A stretch of DNA of 64,000 bases from NCBI RefSeq assembly GCF_015210005.1, contig NZ_MU158698.1, positions 2,277,337 to 2,341,336 on the forward strand, given 5' to 3'. This document shows positions 55,253 through 63,816 of this stretch, in pieces. A program made the position numbers and the translations under genes. Within the stretch, counting starts at the first letter, position 1; each line of letters starts with the position of its first letter. Under the pieces are notes generated by a model. It made no database searches. It saw only the letters and a program-made list of their open reading frames with translations, and was not told where the DNA came from. This DNA is from Sphingobacterium hungaricum. GTDB lineage: Bacteria > Bacteroidota > Bacteroidia > Sphingobacteriales > Sphingobacteriaceae.

Positions 55253-55360
55253 GATTAAAGGATCGGTTAATGTTCTTATTCGCTAAAAGCATTTTTATAG
55301 AAACCAATTTCTAATATTACTTCTACAAAATAGCCTAGATTTTTAACCATTCCCAATCCA

Positions 55361-55978
55361 TTATTCAATAGCATATTTTAATGAGACATAATAATATGAA
55401 TCTTCTTCCGTCTGAAAATAACCTACGCTTTCCTCTTCATCATCTGCATTCGAATAATCAATAACAGACTGCAATTCGCCAAGATTTTTACCCATTGCAG
55501 CAGCTATTTTTTCAGCACGGCCTTTACCATCATTGAAGGCATCTGTCATTGTTTTAGAAAAGTTTGTAACCGGATTATAGACGATTCGCTTCGCAATAAG
55601 TAGGACGGTTCCCGATTTATCTTCCATTAAACTATGGATTGCGATCAATTCTTCAGGTTTAGTCGTTTCGAAAGTATAATAGCTGCCGCCGGCTCCGTAT
55701 TGAGTAAGCACATAGGCAATTTTGTCTTCTTTGAAACGGGTGGGGTCTATGCCTACCGATTTCGCCTTTTCAAAAAATCCATTTCTCACCTCGTCTAACG
55801 TTCTCTTATTGTCCGTGTAAGATTGATCTTGATTTATCACAATATCCAACTTATAGGATTTAATGCTTCGTTCAAGTTTTGCCATACCTCTCACTTCGAT
55901 GAATGGTTTTGTTGCGCTCTGCGCAAAAGCGGTACAAATTGACGCAAGGCAAAATAGGAATAGGATGCTAGTTTTCAT
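55361..55978 (-). CDS. Exported SIMPL-domain (DUF541) protein
   Basis: 205 residues, signal peptide ending AFAQ. IEVRGMAKLERS opens the SIMPL fold, and MTDAFNDGKGRAEKIAAAMGKNLGEL is the family's characteristic helix. Members are periplasmic and form oligomers; roles in envelope stress are reported for some. It reads with the DUF4870 gene upstream (27-base gap). Confidence 0.82.
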   Translation of the reverse strand: MKTSILFLFCLASICTAFAQSATKPFIEVRGMAKLERSIKSYKLDIVINQDQSYTDNKRTLDEVRNGFFEKAKSVGIDPTRFKEDKIAYVLTQYGAGGSYYTFETTKPEELIAIHSLMEDKSGTVLLIAKRIVYNPVTNFSKTMTDAFNDGKGRAEKIAAAMGKNLGELQSVIDYSNADDEEESVGYFQTEEDSYYYVSLKYAIE

Positions 55979-56005
55979 GGTCTGTTTTTTTAAAGGGTTT
56001 ATGGA

Positions 56006-56338
56006 CTACTTAATAAAGGAAAATTTATCCTCAAAATAACCACCGATTAACGGTACAGGTTTCATCACTTCGTTTACCGCATTGATAATGCCAAGAACCA
56101 ACAGCACAAGCGGAATTACAGATAGCAAAGAGAGAGCAGTAGCTAATGTCGGAATAATTGCGATCAAAATGCTGGCAATTACAGAAATGACGACACTGAC
56201 TACGAACACGCCCAAGCTTTGTTTCAAATGATAGGTAACAAATGGACTTTTGTTAGTCTCGTCTTTGTACGAGAAGTAAGCGATTAACCAACCAATAACG
56301 GTGATGTACGATACGATTGCTAAAGTTTTGTTGTTCAT
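56006..56338 (-). CDS. DUF4870-type small membrane protein
   Basis: 110 residues with three to four membrane spans (about 5-22, 42-65, 68-95). The opening LAIVSYITVIGWLIAYF and the VTYHLKQSLGVFV segment fit the DUF4870/Tic20-like group. Function unknown. Likely cotranscribed with the SIMPL gene. Confidence 0.8.
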   Translation of the reverse strand: MNNKTLAIVSYITVIGWLIAYFSYKDETNKSPFVTYHLKQSLGVFVVSVVISVIASILIAIIPTLATALSLLSVIPLVLLVLGIINAVNEVMKPVPLIGGYFEDKFSFIK

Positions 56339-56562
56339 AATATAAAATTTAAATACTGTAATGAATACTACAAATATCCAGCTGAATCAGTGTGTAAGCT
56401 AATTATTCCGATATACAAATGATCTACATAATTGATAAATGAATGACAAATTCTCTACAATTTTGTTTCTTCATAAATCGGTTGGTATTGCTGGCGGCAG
56501 AATCCTGGCTATTATTAAAAAGACATTTGTATTTTTAACCAGCCGAAACTTTGAATTCATAC

Positions 56563-58401
56563 ATGTTATTACAAAATGAAATGAGTTATTCTATCAGATT
56601 TTTTCTTTGCTTAGCGATTTTTGCCATAGGCATAAGCCAGACAAGCGCTCAATCGATTATTGAGGATTCATTAAGGAATCTTCTCCATAATCCGAATTTG
56701 AGCACGGAGAAAAGATCAATGGCGCTTTCTCATTTGGGGAGAACCATCTATGACACGGATATGCCAACGGCTTTGCGATTGACGAATGAAGCACTGCAAC
56801 TTGGGAAAGGCATTTCTGATGGACAATACAGCGCTTTCGCTTTAGCTACGCTTACTTACCTGAATGTGCAACGTGATAGCCTAGTATTGGCTCAAAATAC
56901 GATTGATAGCGCACTGCTCTACACGGAAACGTCAACAGATAAAGTGGTCAATGGATATGTATGGTTGCGAAAAGGATGGCTAGAGTACATTATTAACAAT
57001 CCAGAAAAATCTGTGGAGAGTTTATTTAAATCACTTCAGTTACTCGAAAGTCAACAGTCTTACGTGTATGAAAGTTTGGTCTATCATTATTTAGCTAGCG
57101 TATACGCTGATTTACAAGACAACGGGAATCTAAAAAAATACACAAATTTAAGCTTGGAAGCGGCTTACAAATCAGGCGAACCAGATATTATTGGAAATGC
57201 GTACTTAGCCATGGGATCTTCATTTTTAAAAGATTACAGAAAATTACCTTCTGAACGATTGCTTTTGGATTCTGCTATGTACTATAACCGCCGATTGCTT
57301 TCGCTATCCGAAGCACAGCCCAAACGGATTCTGAATCATAACAATACTGCTGCTGCAGCCTTAAACCTTGCCAATATTTATTGGGAATTTTACCCAAAAA
57401 GCTATAGAGACAGTGCTGAAAAATACATTCAAATTGCATTATTCATTGCGCGCAAAACCAATCATGAAGAAATCATCGCTAATTGTTATGGCATTTTAAG
57501 CGAGTATGCCATTGCTGAAGGCAACTATGATGAGGCAGAGCGGTTATTTCTTTTGGGCTTCACTGAAGTGGAACGTAATCCAAGTACCAGCGTTCAAGTA
57601 AAAGCTTCGATGATGAGGGGACTAGCAACGGTTTCCGAAAAGAGCGGCAATCCGGTCAAAGCTTTAGCCTACTATAAACAGTACCTGTATTATGAACAGC
57701 AGGCCTACAATGCGTCCAAATTAGCAATAGCACAAAAGCTGGAAGTTCAATATCAAGCAGAGAAAAAAGATAGGGAGCTGGAAACATTGCAGGAGCGAGC
57801 AGCGTTTAACAAGAAGATTAATTTCATCAGCATTGGACTGATTATCGTAGGTGCTTTCGCATTGTTTTTTCTTTTTCGATCGTATCACTTCCGACTTAAA
57901 TCGAGCATTCAGCAACAGAAATTGCGGACGGAAGAAGCTGCTAGGCTTAAAGCAGAACAAGATTTGCTTCAAGAAAGACAGGAGAGATTACAAAAGGAAT
58001 TGTTGGCCGGTAATCTTCAGGTTGAGCAAAAGAACGAATTGCTGCAAACGATGCGAGATAAATTAGCAACACAGCCTGAAAGCGGCATCCTTAAAAATCA
58101 GATGGAACGTATCCTAAAAGAAGACCAACGGATGGATGAAGACATTGATCACGCAAAGGCTAGCCTTACGAATATTCACCCTGATTTTTTTAATCGTCTG
58201 CAGGAAATGGCGAACAATAAGCTTACGCGACTGGACCTTAAGCACTGTTCGTATATCTTAATGGGGCTTTCTAATAAAGATATTGCTAATCGTTTGGGAG
58301 TGGATCCCAAAAGCATTATTATGGCTCGTTACCGGATCAAGCAAAAATTAAACCTAGAGAAAGACGATAGTTTGGATTTGGTTATTCAACGCATTAGCTA
58401 A
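56563..58401 (+). CDS. Membrane-anchored TPR regulator with C-terminal HTH
   Basis: About 612 residues from the ATG at 56563; ATG 56581 is also possible. Signal peptide ending TSAQ, periplasmic TPR repeats (about 40-390), a membrane span near 415-438 (FISIGLIIVGAFALFFLF), a coiled coil of about 90 residues rich in Glu/Gln/Arg, then a LuxR-like helix-turn-helix (LDLKHCSYILMGLSNKDIANRLGVDPKSIIMARYRIKQKL). No kinase domain is present, so a periplasmic signal may be passed straight to DNA binding. Target genes unknown. Confidence 0.88.
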   Translation: MLLQNEMSYSIRFFLCLAIFAIGISQTSAQSIIEDSLRNLLHNPNLSTEKRSMALSHLGRTIYDTDMPTALRLTNEALQLGKGISDGQYSAFALATLTYLNVQRDSLVLAQNTIDSALLYTETSTDKVVNGYVWLRKGWLEYIINNPEKSVESLFKSLQLLESQQSYVYESLVYHYLASVYADLQDNGNLKKYTNLSLEAAYKSGEPDIIGNAYLAMGSSFLKDYRKLPSERLLLDSAMYYNRRLLSLSEAQPKRILNHNNTAAAALNLANIYWEFYPKSYRDSAEKYIQIALFIARKTNHEEIIANCYGILSEYAIAEGNYDEAERLFLLGFTEVERNPSTSVQVKASMMRGLATVSEKSGNPVKALAYYKQYLYYEQQAYNASKLAIAQKLEVQYQAEKKDRELETLQERAAFNKKINFISIGLIIVGAFALFFLFRSYHFRLKSSIQQQKLRTEEAARLKAEQDLLQERQERLQKELLAGNLQVEQKNELLQTMRDKLATQPESGILKNQMERILKEDQRMDEDIDHAKASLTNIHPDFFNRLQEMANNKLTRLDLKHCSYILMGLSNKDIANRLGVDPKSIIMARYRIKQKLNLEKDDSLDLVIQRIS

Positions 58402-58568
58402 AAAAAATGGTCAATGCCAATGCAAATCATCCTCAAGTTGTCAGTTTTTGAAGATGCTGTCAAGTACTAAACAAGCCTAAATATCGCTATACGGAGCACT
58501 ATCTAAATGAGTTAGCCAGAATCAAAATCTGTCATTAGTAACTATTGATAAATCCATATATAAATAAA

Positions 58569-58599
58569 GTTCGACACCTCCATTCCGAAGATATCGAAC
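58569..58599. repeat. 31-bp inverted-repeat element, second copy
   Basis: GTTCGA and TCGAAC arms with inner AGAT. It matches 7969-7999 at 27 of 31 positions by eye. It lies in the 267-base gap between the TPR-HTH gene and the broken hydrolase; nothing else is seen there. Confidence 0.65.
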
Positions 58600-58668
58600 T
58601 ACATTTTTTAATCAACTAGAATGTTTCCTTCTAAAAGATGGCTGCTGCCTGATAGGAGAAAATTCTTG

Positions 58669-59724
58669 TTATAGATTTGTTTGATAAAAAGAAATCAATT
58701 TATCGACGATTTGAGATACATACTCCGGTTTCCAATAGGTTTCGATATGCGTAGCGCCATCAACCAAAAACAGCTCTTTGCTTTTTGCATTGACCGCTTT
58801 AGGGAAAGCCTCATCAGTCATGTATTTTGTGTCTGCACGACTGCCAGCAATCATAAGCAAAGGCTGATTAATTAAATCCATATTCGCTGCAGCATCCCAA
58901 GTCATCAGATCCAACAAACTGCTTGTCGTATATAGAAATGTAGAATTCGGATGTTTGTGGGTTCTGTAATAATAGACTAAGCCTTCACGGTACAAGTCCG
59001 TCGTGGTTTGGGCAATTTCTTCATCGGTGACACTTGCTACGCCAGAAAAAAGAATATTGCCATTCTCAACTTCTTCTTTGCGCGCATCTGATGCTTGTTG
59101 CAGACGTTCCTGAATTGTGTTTAATTAAGAATTTTAAAAGCCATTTCGGCGAACTTCTCCCGAGTTAAACATGCTTAAGGTGGCCACGGCTTTCAATCGC
59201 TTGTCGGATTGAGCCGCTTTTAAGGTGTAGCCGCCACCGCCACAAATCCCGAGCACCCCGATGCGGTTTTTATCGAAGCCTTTATAAGTCGAAATAAAGT
59301 CTGCCATTCCGCGAATATCTTCAGTTCTGAATGCTGGGTTATCTGTATGGCGTGGCAAACCTCCGCTCGCGCCTTGGTACGAGGCATCAGCGACCAAAGT
59401 GATATAGCCTGCCTCTGCTAACTGCTGCGCATAAAGTCCGGCAGTCTGCTCTTTTACACCTCCATTCGGATGGGCGACGACGATTGCAGGATAGCTTTTT
59501 GATGCGTCATAATTAGCAGGAGTATATACGTTTGCAGAAATAGTATTGGCGTTGAGCTCATAGCTAACTGGATGTATATTTACTTGCCCAGCTTTATTTT
59601 CTGTTATTGCCCCATCGTACACTAAGCTGTATTGATTTTGTGATTTTTGTTTTGATTGCGCATTGACTATGGCTGTATCAATCATTGACATAGCCAAAGC
59701 AACTAGTACAGTTACTTTTTTCAT
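58669..59724 (-). pseudogene. Dienelactone-hydrolase-like alpha/beta hydrolase with two in-frame TAA stops
   Basis: The full frame would encode 351 residues with signal peptide (about 1-23). The first part (59724-59134) holds the nucleophile elbow GICGGGG with Cys161. The second part (58995-58669 and the frame before it) holds SRAD and ATHIETYW with the expected Asp and His. Both parts are in the same frame, separated only by TAA at 59134-59136 and TAA at 59125-59127. Residues after the stops (IQERLQQASDARKEE) are intact hydrolase sequence. The catalytic triad is split, so the short product is probably inactive. Sequencing error is possible. Confidence 0.85.
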
Positions 59725-59771
59725 TTCTTATTCTTTTAAATAAATGCTTAATTCTGTTATGAACTCTTTTC

Positions 59772-60221
59772 TTACTTTGAGTTTGGATTCGATAATTTAG
59801 TAAATGACAAAGCGCCCAATTTCCAGTTTCCGTCTTTTTTGATGTACACTTCGGTTACTATGAAGGGATTTGTTACTTCGTTACCGCCGACCACAGCCAG
59901 CAGGTCTATTCTGTTGAGCAGAATGGCTGTATTGTCGATGATATTTACCGACACGTCATGGATAGTTGCCTTTTTGTACCATATTCCACCACCTTTTATT
60001 ACGTTTATTTCCTGCTCTTTTCCCCAAGATCCGCCCATATGGACAAATACAGATTGTGTATCAAAGAGATTTTCTAACACTTCTACATTTTTATCAGCCA
60101 TCCATTGCCATTTATCTTTAGAAAGCTGTATGATCTCTTGTTCGCTAGAAGAAGTTTGCGCAAATGCTGAACCTGCACAAATTGCGAAGCAGAGGATTGT
60201 AAGAACTAATCGATTTTTCAT
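59772..60221 (-). CDS. Exported NTF2-like/SnoaL-like protein
   Basis: 149 residues, signal peptide ending AFAQ. It has the SnoaL/DUF4440 pattern (QEIIQLSKDKWQWMADKNVEVLENLFDTQSVFVHMGG and a C-terminal VTEVYIKKDGNWKLGALSFTKL). Ligand unknown. It lies 47 bases upstream of the broken hydrolase on the same strand, so they were probably one unit. Confidence 0.82.
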   Translation of the reverse strand: MKNRLVLTILCFAICAGSAFAQTSSSEQEIIQLSKDKWQWMADKNVEVLENLFDTQSVFVHMGGSWGKEQEINVIKGGGIWYKKATIHDVSVNIIDNTAILLNRIDLLAVVGGNEVTNPFIVTEVYIKKDGNWKLGALSFTKLSNPNSK

Positions 60222-60343
60222 CTTGTTATGATTTAGTAAATTTTATCTATCACAAATATCCGATGAATTGCGCAGCATCCTCTTATACGGATTACTGCTT
60301 TTTATACCATTATTACTGATGAACAATCAAATTCCTTTTACAA

Positions 60344-60371
60344 ATAAAAAAGCCGAGGTAATTGCCTCAGC
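60344..60371 (-). terminator. Terminator of the lipoprotein gene at 60438
   Basis: On the minus strand GCTGAGG and CCTCGGC (one T-G pair) form a stem with a 6-base loop, followed by a T-run. Confidence 0.75.
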
Positions 60372-60437
60372 GTTAAGAATCTTATGGAATAAATTAATCA
60401 ATCTACTGTAGCAGATCAACTAGTCGTTTTGCAATCT

Positions 60438-60959
60438 TTAATTTGGTTTTACTGCAGATTGAAATTCACCTTCGGTCAGCGTAACTGTTCCTAAAGTGTT
60501 TAATCCTTCAACCCGAACTAGCGCAGCCGAAAAAGACCCCTTGACAGAAACATTATCAATTTTGTCAATCTTTAGGACAAAAGCATCCTCTGGTGCCAAA
60601 GTCCCTCTAGTGGCAGCGAAATTAACCTGCGCATTGTCTTTTAAAATTGAATAGATGGATACAATCGTAAAATTAGATGCGTCATCTAAGCTATATTCAC
60701 CAGCAGGAACTCTTGAAGATTCCGACATCACGGTAAACGTAACCCATTCGTTACCGCTATCCGTTCCACTTACCTCAAGAAAATTGCCTGCATCAACCCA
60801 GCGAGCACTTACGTCTGAAAAGCTTTTTTCTTTTCCGTCAATTTTTACTTTTAGATAATTCGTGCCTACTTCGCCCGTAGCTTCATCAGTTTTGCTACAG
60901 CCAGAAAAAAGTACGATTAAAAGCAGAACAAGCGATGCGGAAAAGAATTTTGTAGTCAT
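60438..60959 (-). CDS. Lipoprotein of unknown function
   Basis: 173 residues with lipobox FSGC (about Cys21) and a mature part rich in beta strands and Ser/Thr. Segments KVKIDGKEKSFSDVSARW and KGSFSAALVRVEG recall small Bacteroidota lipoproteins that carry a calycin-like or DUF6252-like beta fold, but no certain family call can be made. It is a single-gene unit with its own terminator. Confidence 0.65.
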   Translation of the reverse strand: MTTKFFSASLVLLLIVLFSGCSKTDEATGEVGTNYLKVKIDGKEKSFSDVSARWVDAGNFLEVSGTDSGNEWVTFTVMSESSRVPAGEYSLDDASNFTIVSIYSILKDNAQVNFAATRGTLAPEDAFVLKIDKIDNVSVKGSFSAALVRVEGLNTLGTVTLTEGEFQSAVKPN

Positions 60960-61159
60960 GTGATTTTGTTTAAGTTAGCAAGCTAACTGACCAAAACCAT
61001 GCCAGCGCTGATTTGCACATAGAGAATGGCTACCTTCAAATAATGCTTCGGAGCGAATTATGAAGCACATCAGTCTAAAGTTTTAAACTGATATGCTAAA
61101 GGGCAAATTTTTCGATACTAATTCTAGATATACGGGGAAACTATGTTATTGAAGCTCCG

Positions 61160-61462
61160 TTAACTCTTCGTCAGGTTAAATAAGTGCCATGACTTGATGT
61201 TAAAAAGATTGAAGAATGAATATTTCTTTGAAGGAATATCGGAGTGTGATTTGTTCAGTATTTTAATTGTGTTTTGATTAATAAAATAATCTTCGAACAA
61301 TTCTACGCCTGCAGCCTCCTTCCAATTATCCAAACCCTTAAACCAAACCTTTGTGTTCTGTGATATCTCAAAAGGGTCTAGTTTTTCAAACTCAATCGGT
61401 CCAATTTGTTTGCCGTTTTTAGCAAAATAAATTTCCATTGTTATCAGTTTTTTGTTTTTCAT
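61160..61462 (-). CDS. Small protein with GYF_2 (DUF4339) domain
   Basis: 100 residues, or 92 from the ATG at 61438. Residues about 10-55 match the GYF_2 pattern (IYFAKNGKQIGPIEFEKL, KVWFKGLDNWKEAAGV), a peptide-binding-like module often fused to membrane domains. The rest (SKKYSFFNLFNIKSWHLFNLTKS) shows no known domain, and no membrane span is present, so it may be shortened relative to other members. Function unknown. Confidence 0.65.
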   Translation of the reverse strand: MKNKKLITMEIYFAKNGKQIGPIEFEKLDPFEISQNTKVWFKGLDNWKEAAGVELFEDYFINQNTIKILNKSHSDIPSKKYSFFNLFNIKSWHLFNLTKS

Positions 61463-61869
61463 GTAGTAAATTTCTCAGCTAAGCTTTTACGCTACCATAA
61501 TAAATACATAGCCAAGCCGCTGATCAATTAGTATATATAAAACTACCAATTTTAGAATTTAGTATAAATTTATTAGGGGGACAAAAAAGGGACAAAATTC
61601 TTTGGGAATATAAGCGGTTGATTTGTAGGGGATGGAGGAGGTTAGATTTTTTCTTGGTGAAATCTATTTATTTTAATCAACGAGGTAATTGTGTAGATTG
61701 TCGTTTTAATGCGGTCTATTCGGTTTTATAAATTTTCAATATTTAAGTTAATAATGGTGTCAGCTGATATAAAAGAAACGAACTTTCAGGGGACTTAAAA
61801 ACGTATGAAATATTATAGAACGATATTTGTAACTTAGCATTAAGTAATTTATGACCTAAGTTAAATCCA
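61463..61869. other. Intergenic region with integrase-site-like motif
   Basis: 407 AT-rich bases. The only marked element is the tandem GGGGACAAA pair at 61577-61599. No convincing open frame was found. Confidence 0.5.
61577..61599 (+). repeat. Two 11-bp tandem GGGGACAAA units (second site)
   Basis: The units read GGGGACAAAAA and AGGGACAAAAT. They resemble the pair at 27601-27626, in the opposite orientation and 34 kb away. Confidence 0.45.
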
Positions 61870-62097
61870 ATGGTGCAAAGGAAGCCTTACAATCCCCATA
61901 CAAAATACGGAAGGCGCAAGTTGCAAGAACAGCATAATAAAAGAATGGCTGAAATGCCAAAGGAGGAAAGAGATGAAATCAATGGAATGACCGGAGGTTG
62001 TTTTTTGTTATTTATAGTAGTGGGGGGAATAATTGTGTACTTATTGTTTGGAGGTGAAGGTTTATTAAAATGGCTAGGGGGCAAAAGACCTTATTGA
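61870..62097 (+). CDS. Small single-span membrane protein, unknown
   Basis: 75 residues. The first 38 are basic and polar (KYGRRKLQEQHNKRMAEMPKEERDE), followed by a membrane segment CFLLFIVVGGIIVYLLFGG and a short tail. No known domain. It ends 58 bases before the insertion sequence, which may have cut it off from a former downstream partner. Confidence 0.55.
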   Translation: MVQRKPYNPHTKYGRRKLQEQHNKRMAEMPKEERDEINGMTGGCFLLFIVVGGIIVYLLFGGEGLLKWLGGKRPY

Positions 62098-62148
62098 ATC
62101 TATTTTTTATTGAAATCAAGGTAATTCTCCAAATCAATCTATGGTTAT

Positions 62149-63198
62149 TAAAATAACGTGAGTTCGGGATAAGAAAAAGTTTAAAATAGTTGGGATTTTA
62201 GACAAAAAAGGCTTGATTTTTGTATATAATTAGTTGACAACCAAATTATTACAATTATAAATCAAGCCCATGCTTAGAGATAAAGTTATTGAATTTTTCG
62301 TTAAGGTGGATGATTTCTGTAAAGAAATTCAGCCAATTTTGGAAGAAAAGCGAATCGAGGACAAAAAATTAGGTATGCGCAACCGTAAAACTGGACTTTG
62401 TCAAAGCGAAATGATCAGCCTTATGGTACTGTTCCATAACGGTCAGTTCACCAATCTGAAGTCTTTTTATGTACATTATGCTTTGCCGCATATGAAAGAT
62501 CTGTTTCCCGGCCTAACAACTTATAACCGTTTTGTAGAACTGCAGCCCCGATGTGCCATGCTGTTTATGTTATTTGTAAAAATGCGCTGTTTGGGAAAAA
62601 GCAATGGCATCAATTTCATTGATTCAACGCACATCAAAGTGTGCCATAACAGAAGGATCCATCAGCATAAAGTTTTTAAAGATGTAGCCGAGCGTGGACA
62701 ATGTTCAATTGGTTGGTTTTATGGCTTCAAGCTTCATCTGATAATCAATGACAAAGGGGATATTCTTTCATTTTACCTTACTAAGGGCAATGTAGACGAC
62801 AGAAATCTAAAACATATGATGGATATGACCAAAGATATTTTCGGAAAACTGTATGGAGACAAAGGCTATATTTCTAAAGCAATGGCAGATATCCTTTGGG
62901 GAAATGGGGTCCAAATGGTAACAAAGCCAAGAAAAAATATGAAGGGAATGAACCTAAGCCAAACTGATAAAATTATGCTCAGAAAAAGAGCGATCATCGA
63001 GTGCGTGAATGATGAACTTAAGAATATTTGCAAATTGCAGCACACAAGACATCGCTCGGTAAACAACTTCTTGTTGAATATTTTAGGAGCTTTAGCGGCA
63101 TACTCTTTTTTCCCTAAAAAGCCTTCTTTAAATATTCAGTTTGAGCAACAAGATAAACAATTATTCCTTGCTGCTTAAACCGAACTCACGTTAAAATA
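62149..63198 (+). mobile_element. IS982-family insertion sequence with target duplication
   Basis: The element spans 62156-63191 (1036 bases). The 12-base terminal inverted repeats are ACGTGAGTTCGG at the left and its complement at 63180-63191. A 7-base direct repeat TAAAATA flanks it on both sides (62149-62155 and 63192-63198), marking the insertion. Inside, an inverted repeat GGCTTGATTT/AAATCAAGCC lies before the transposase ATG and may limit its translation. The element looks intact. Confidence 0.93.
62270..63178 (+). CDS. IS982-family transposase
   Basis: 302 residues with the DDE catalytic pattern: FIDSTHIKVC (first Asp), GNVDDRNL and YGDKGYISKA (second Asp), and RAIIECVNDELKNICKLQHTRHRS (Glu). 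N-terminal helices suit the IS982 group. The frame is complete and undisturbed, so the enzyme is probably active. It lies within the element flanked by TAAAATA repeats. Confidence 0.95.
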   Translation: MLRDKVIEFFVKVDDFCKEIQPILEEKRIEDKKLGMRNRKTGLCQSEMISLMVLFHNGQFTNLKSFYVHYALPHMKDLFPGLTTYNRFVELQPRCAMLFMLFVKMRCLGKSNGINFIDSTHIKVCHNRRIHQHKVFKDVAERGQCSIGWFYGFKLHLIINDKGDILSFYLTKGNVDDRNLKHMMDMTKDIFGKLYGDKGYISKAMADILWGNGVQMVTKPRKNMKGMNLSQTDKIMLRKRAIIECVNDELKNICKLQHTRHRSVNNFLLNILGALAAYSFFPKKPSLNIQFEQQDKQLFLAA

Positions 63199-63283
63199 TG
63201 TAATCAATTTAACTGCGTTTATTGTAAACATTTCTTGCTCATGATGTACAAAGTTTAAACCATCTTGATAAGGCATAAGCACT

Positions 63284-63703
63284 TTAAGGAATAGTTTCAA
63301 TTGCCGTAAATTTTAATTTTTCATTAGACCTTAACCAAATTCCAAAGGTAGCGCCCTCATGTCCAAAGGCAATTTCATCTCGACCAAATATTTTATAAAA
63401 TACAACGTAAGATGGGTATGGTTCACTCTCCTCAACAATCAATTTTTCAGCATTTTTCAATCTAGCGATGAGGTTTGGTGTAAATATTTCCTGCAATCTT
63501 TGTGTGAAAAATATTTTAGAATTTATGTATTGCTTGAGGCCGACTTCGTTACAAGGTAAACATCTAATTGAATCGGTACTACTAATCAATAGGGAATCAA
63601 TTTTATTATTTTCGATCAATCGAATAATATTATCAGCTTTCTCGTAAACTAAATTTGTATCTATTTGCCCAAAAGAATTTGATGCAGACAGCAGAAACAT
63701 CAT
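63284..63703 (-). CDS. Exported hypothetical protein with shortened signal peptide
   Basis: 139 residues from ATG 63703. The start gives MMFLLSASNSFGQ, a signal peptide without the usual basic N-terminus. Just upstream, an ATG with AAA ATC TTA TTC TAA would add MKILF but ends in a stop; adding one base would restore MKILFLMMFLLS. A one-base loss in the signal region is therefore possible. The mature domain has helices then a beta region (PSYVVFYKIFGRDEIAFGHEGATFGIWLR). No family recognised. It lies 86 bases from the insertion sequence. Confidence 0.55.
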   Translation of the reverse strand: MMFLLSASNSFGQIDTNLVYEKADNIIRLIENNKIDSLLISSTDSIRCLPCNEVGLKQYINSKIFFTQRLQEIFTPNLIARLKNAEKLIVEESEPYPSYVVFYKIFGRDEIAFGHEGATFGIWLRSNEKLKFTAIETIP

Positions 63704-63775
63704 TAGAATAAGATTTTCATATCTATACTATTTTACACTAAACTAATTAAAAAAATAATACAGGCGACAAAACAA

Positions 63776-63804
63776 ATCCCCCACACTTGATGGGTGTGGG
63801 GGAT
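63776..63804 (-). terminator. Strong hairpin terminator after the right-edge gene
   Basis: Perfect arms ATCCCCCACAC and GTGTGGGGGAT enclose seven bases; the minus-strand exit is TTTGTTTTGT. It lies 13 bases past the stop of the partial membrane protein. Confidence 0.85.
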
Positions 63805-63816
63805 AAAAGCATTATC

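Noticed and set aside
59125-59136. Recoded stop or selenocysteine in the hydrolase gene
   Set aside because: Both codons are TAA, not TGA, and no recoding structure was seen; mutation or error is simpler.
61541-61557. Third copy of the TCTAC palindrome
   Set aside because: Only the left half (CTACCAATTTT) matches; the GTAG arm is missing.
27601-61599. 34-kb genomic island bounded by the GGGGACAAA motifs
   Set aside because: The motifs are in inverted rather than direct orientation, no integrase gene is present, and no composition shift could be measured here.
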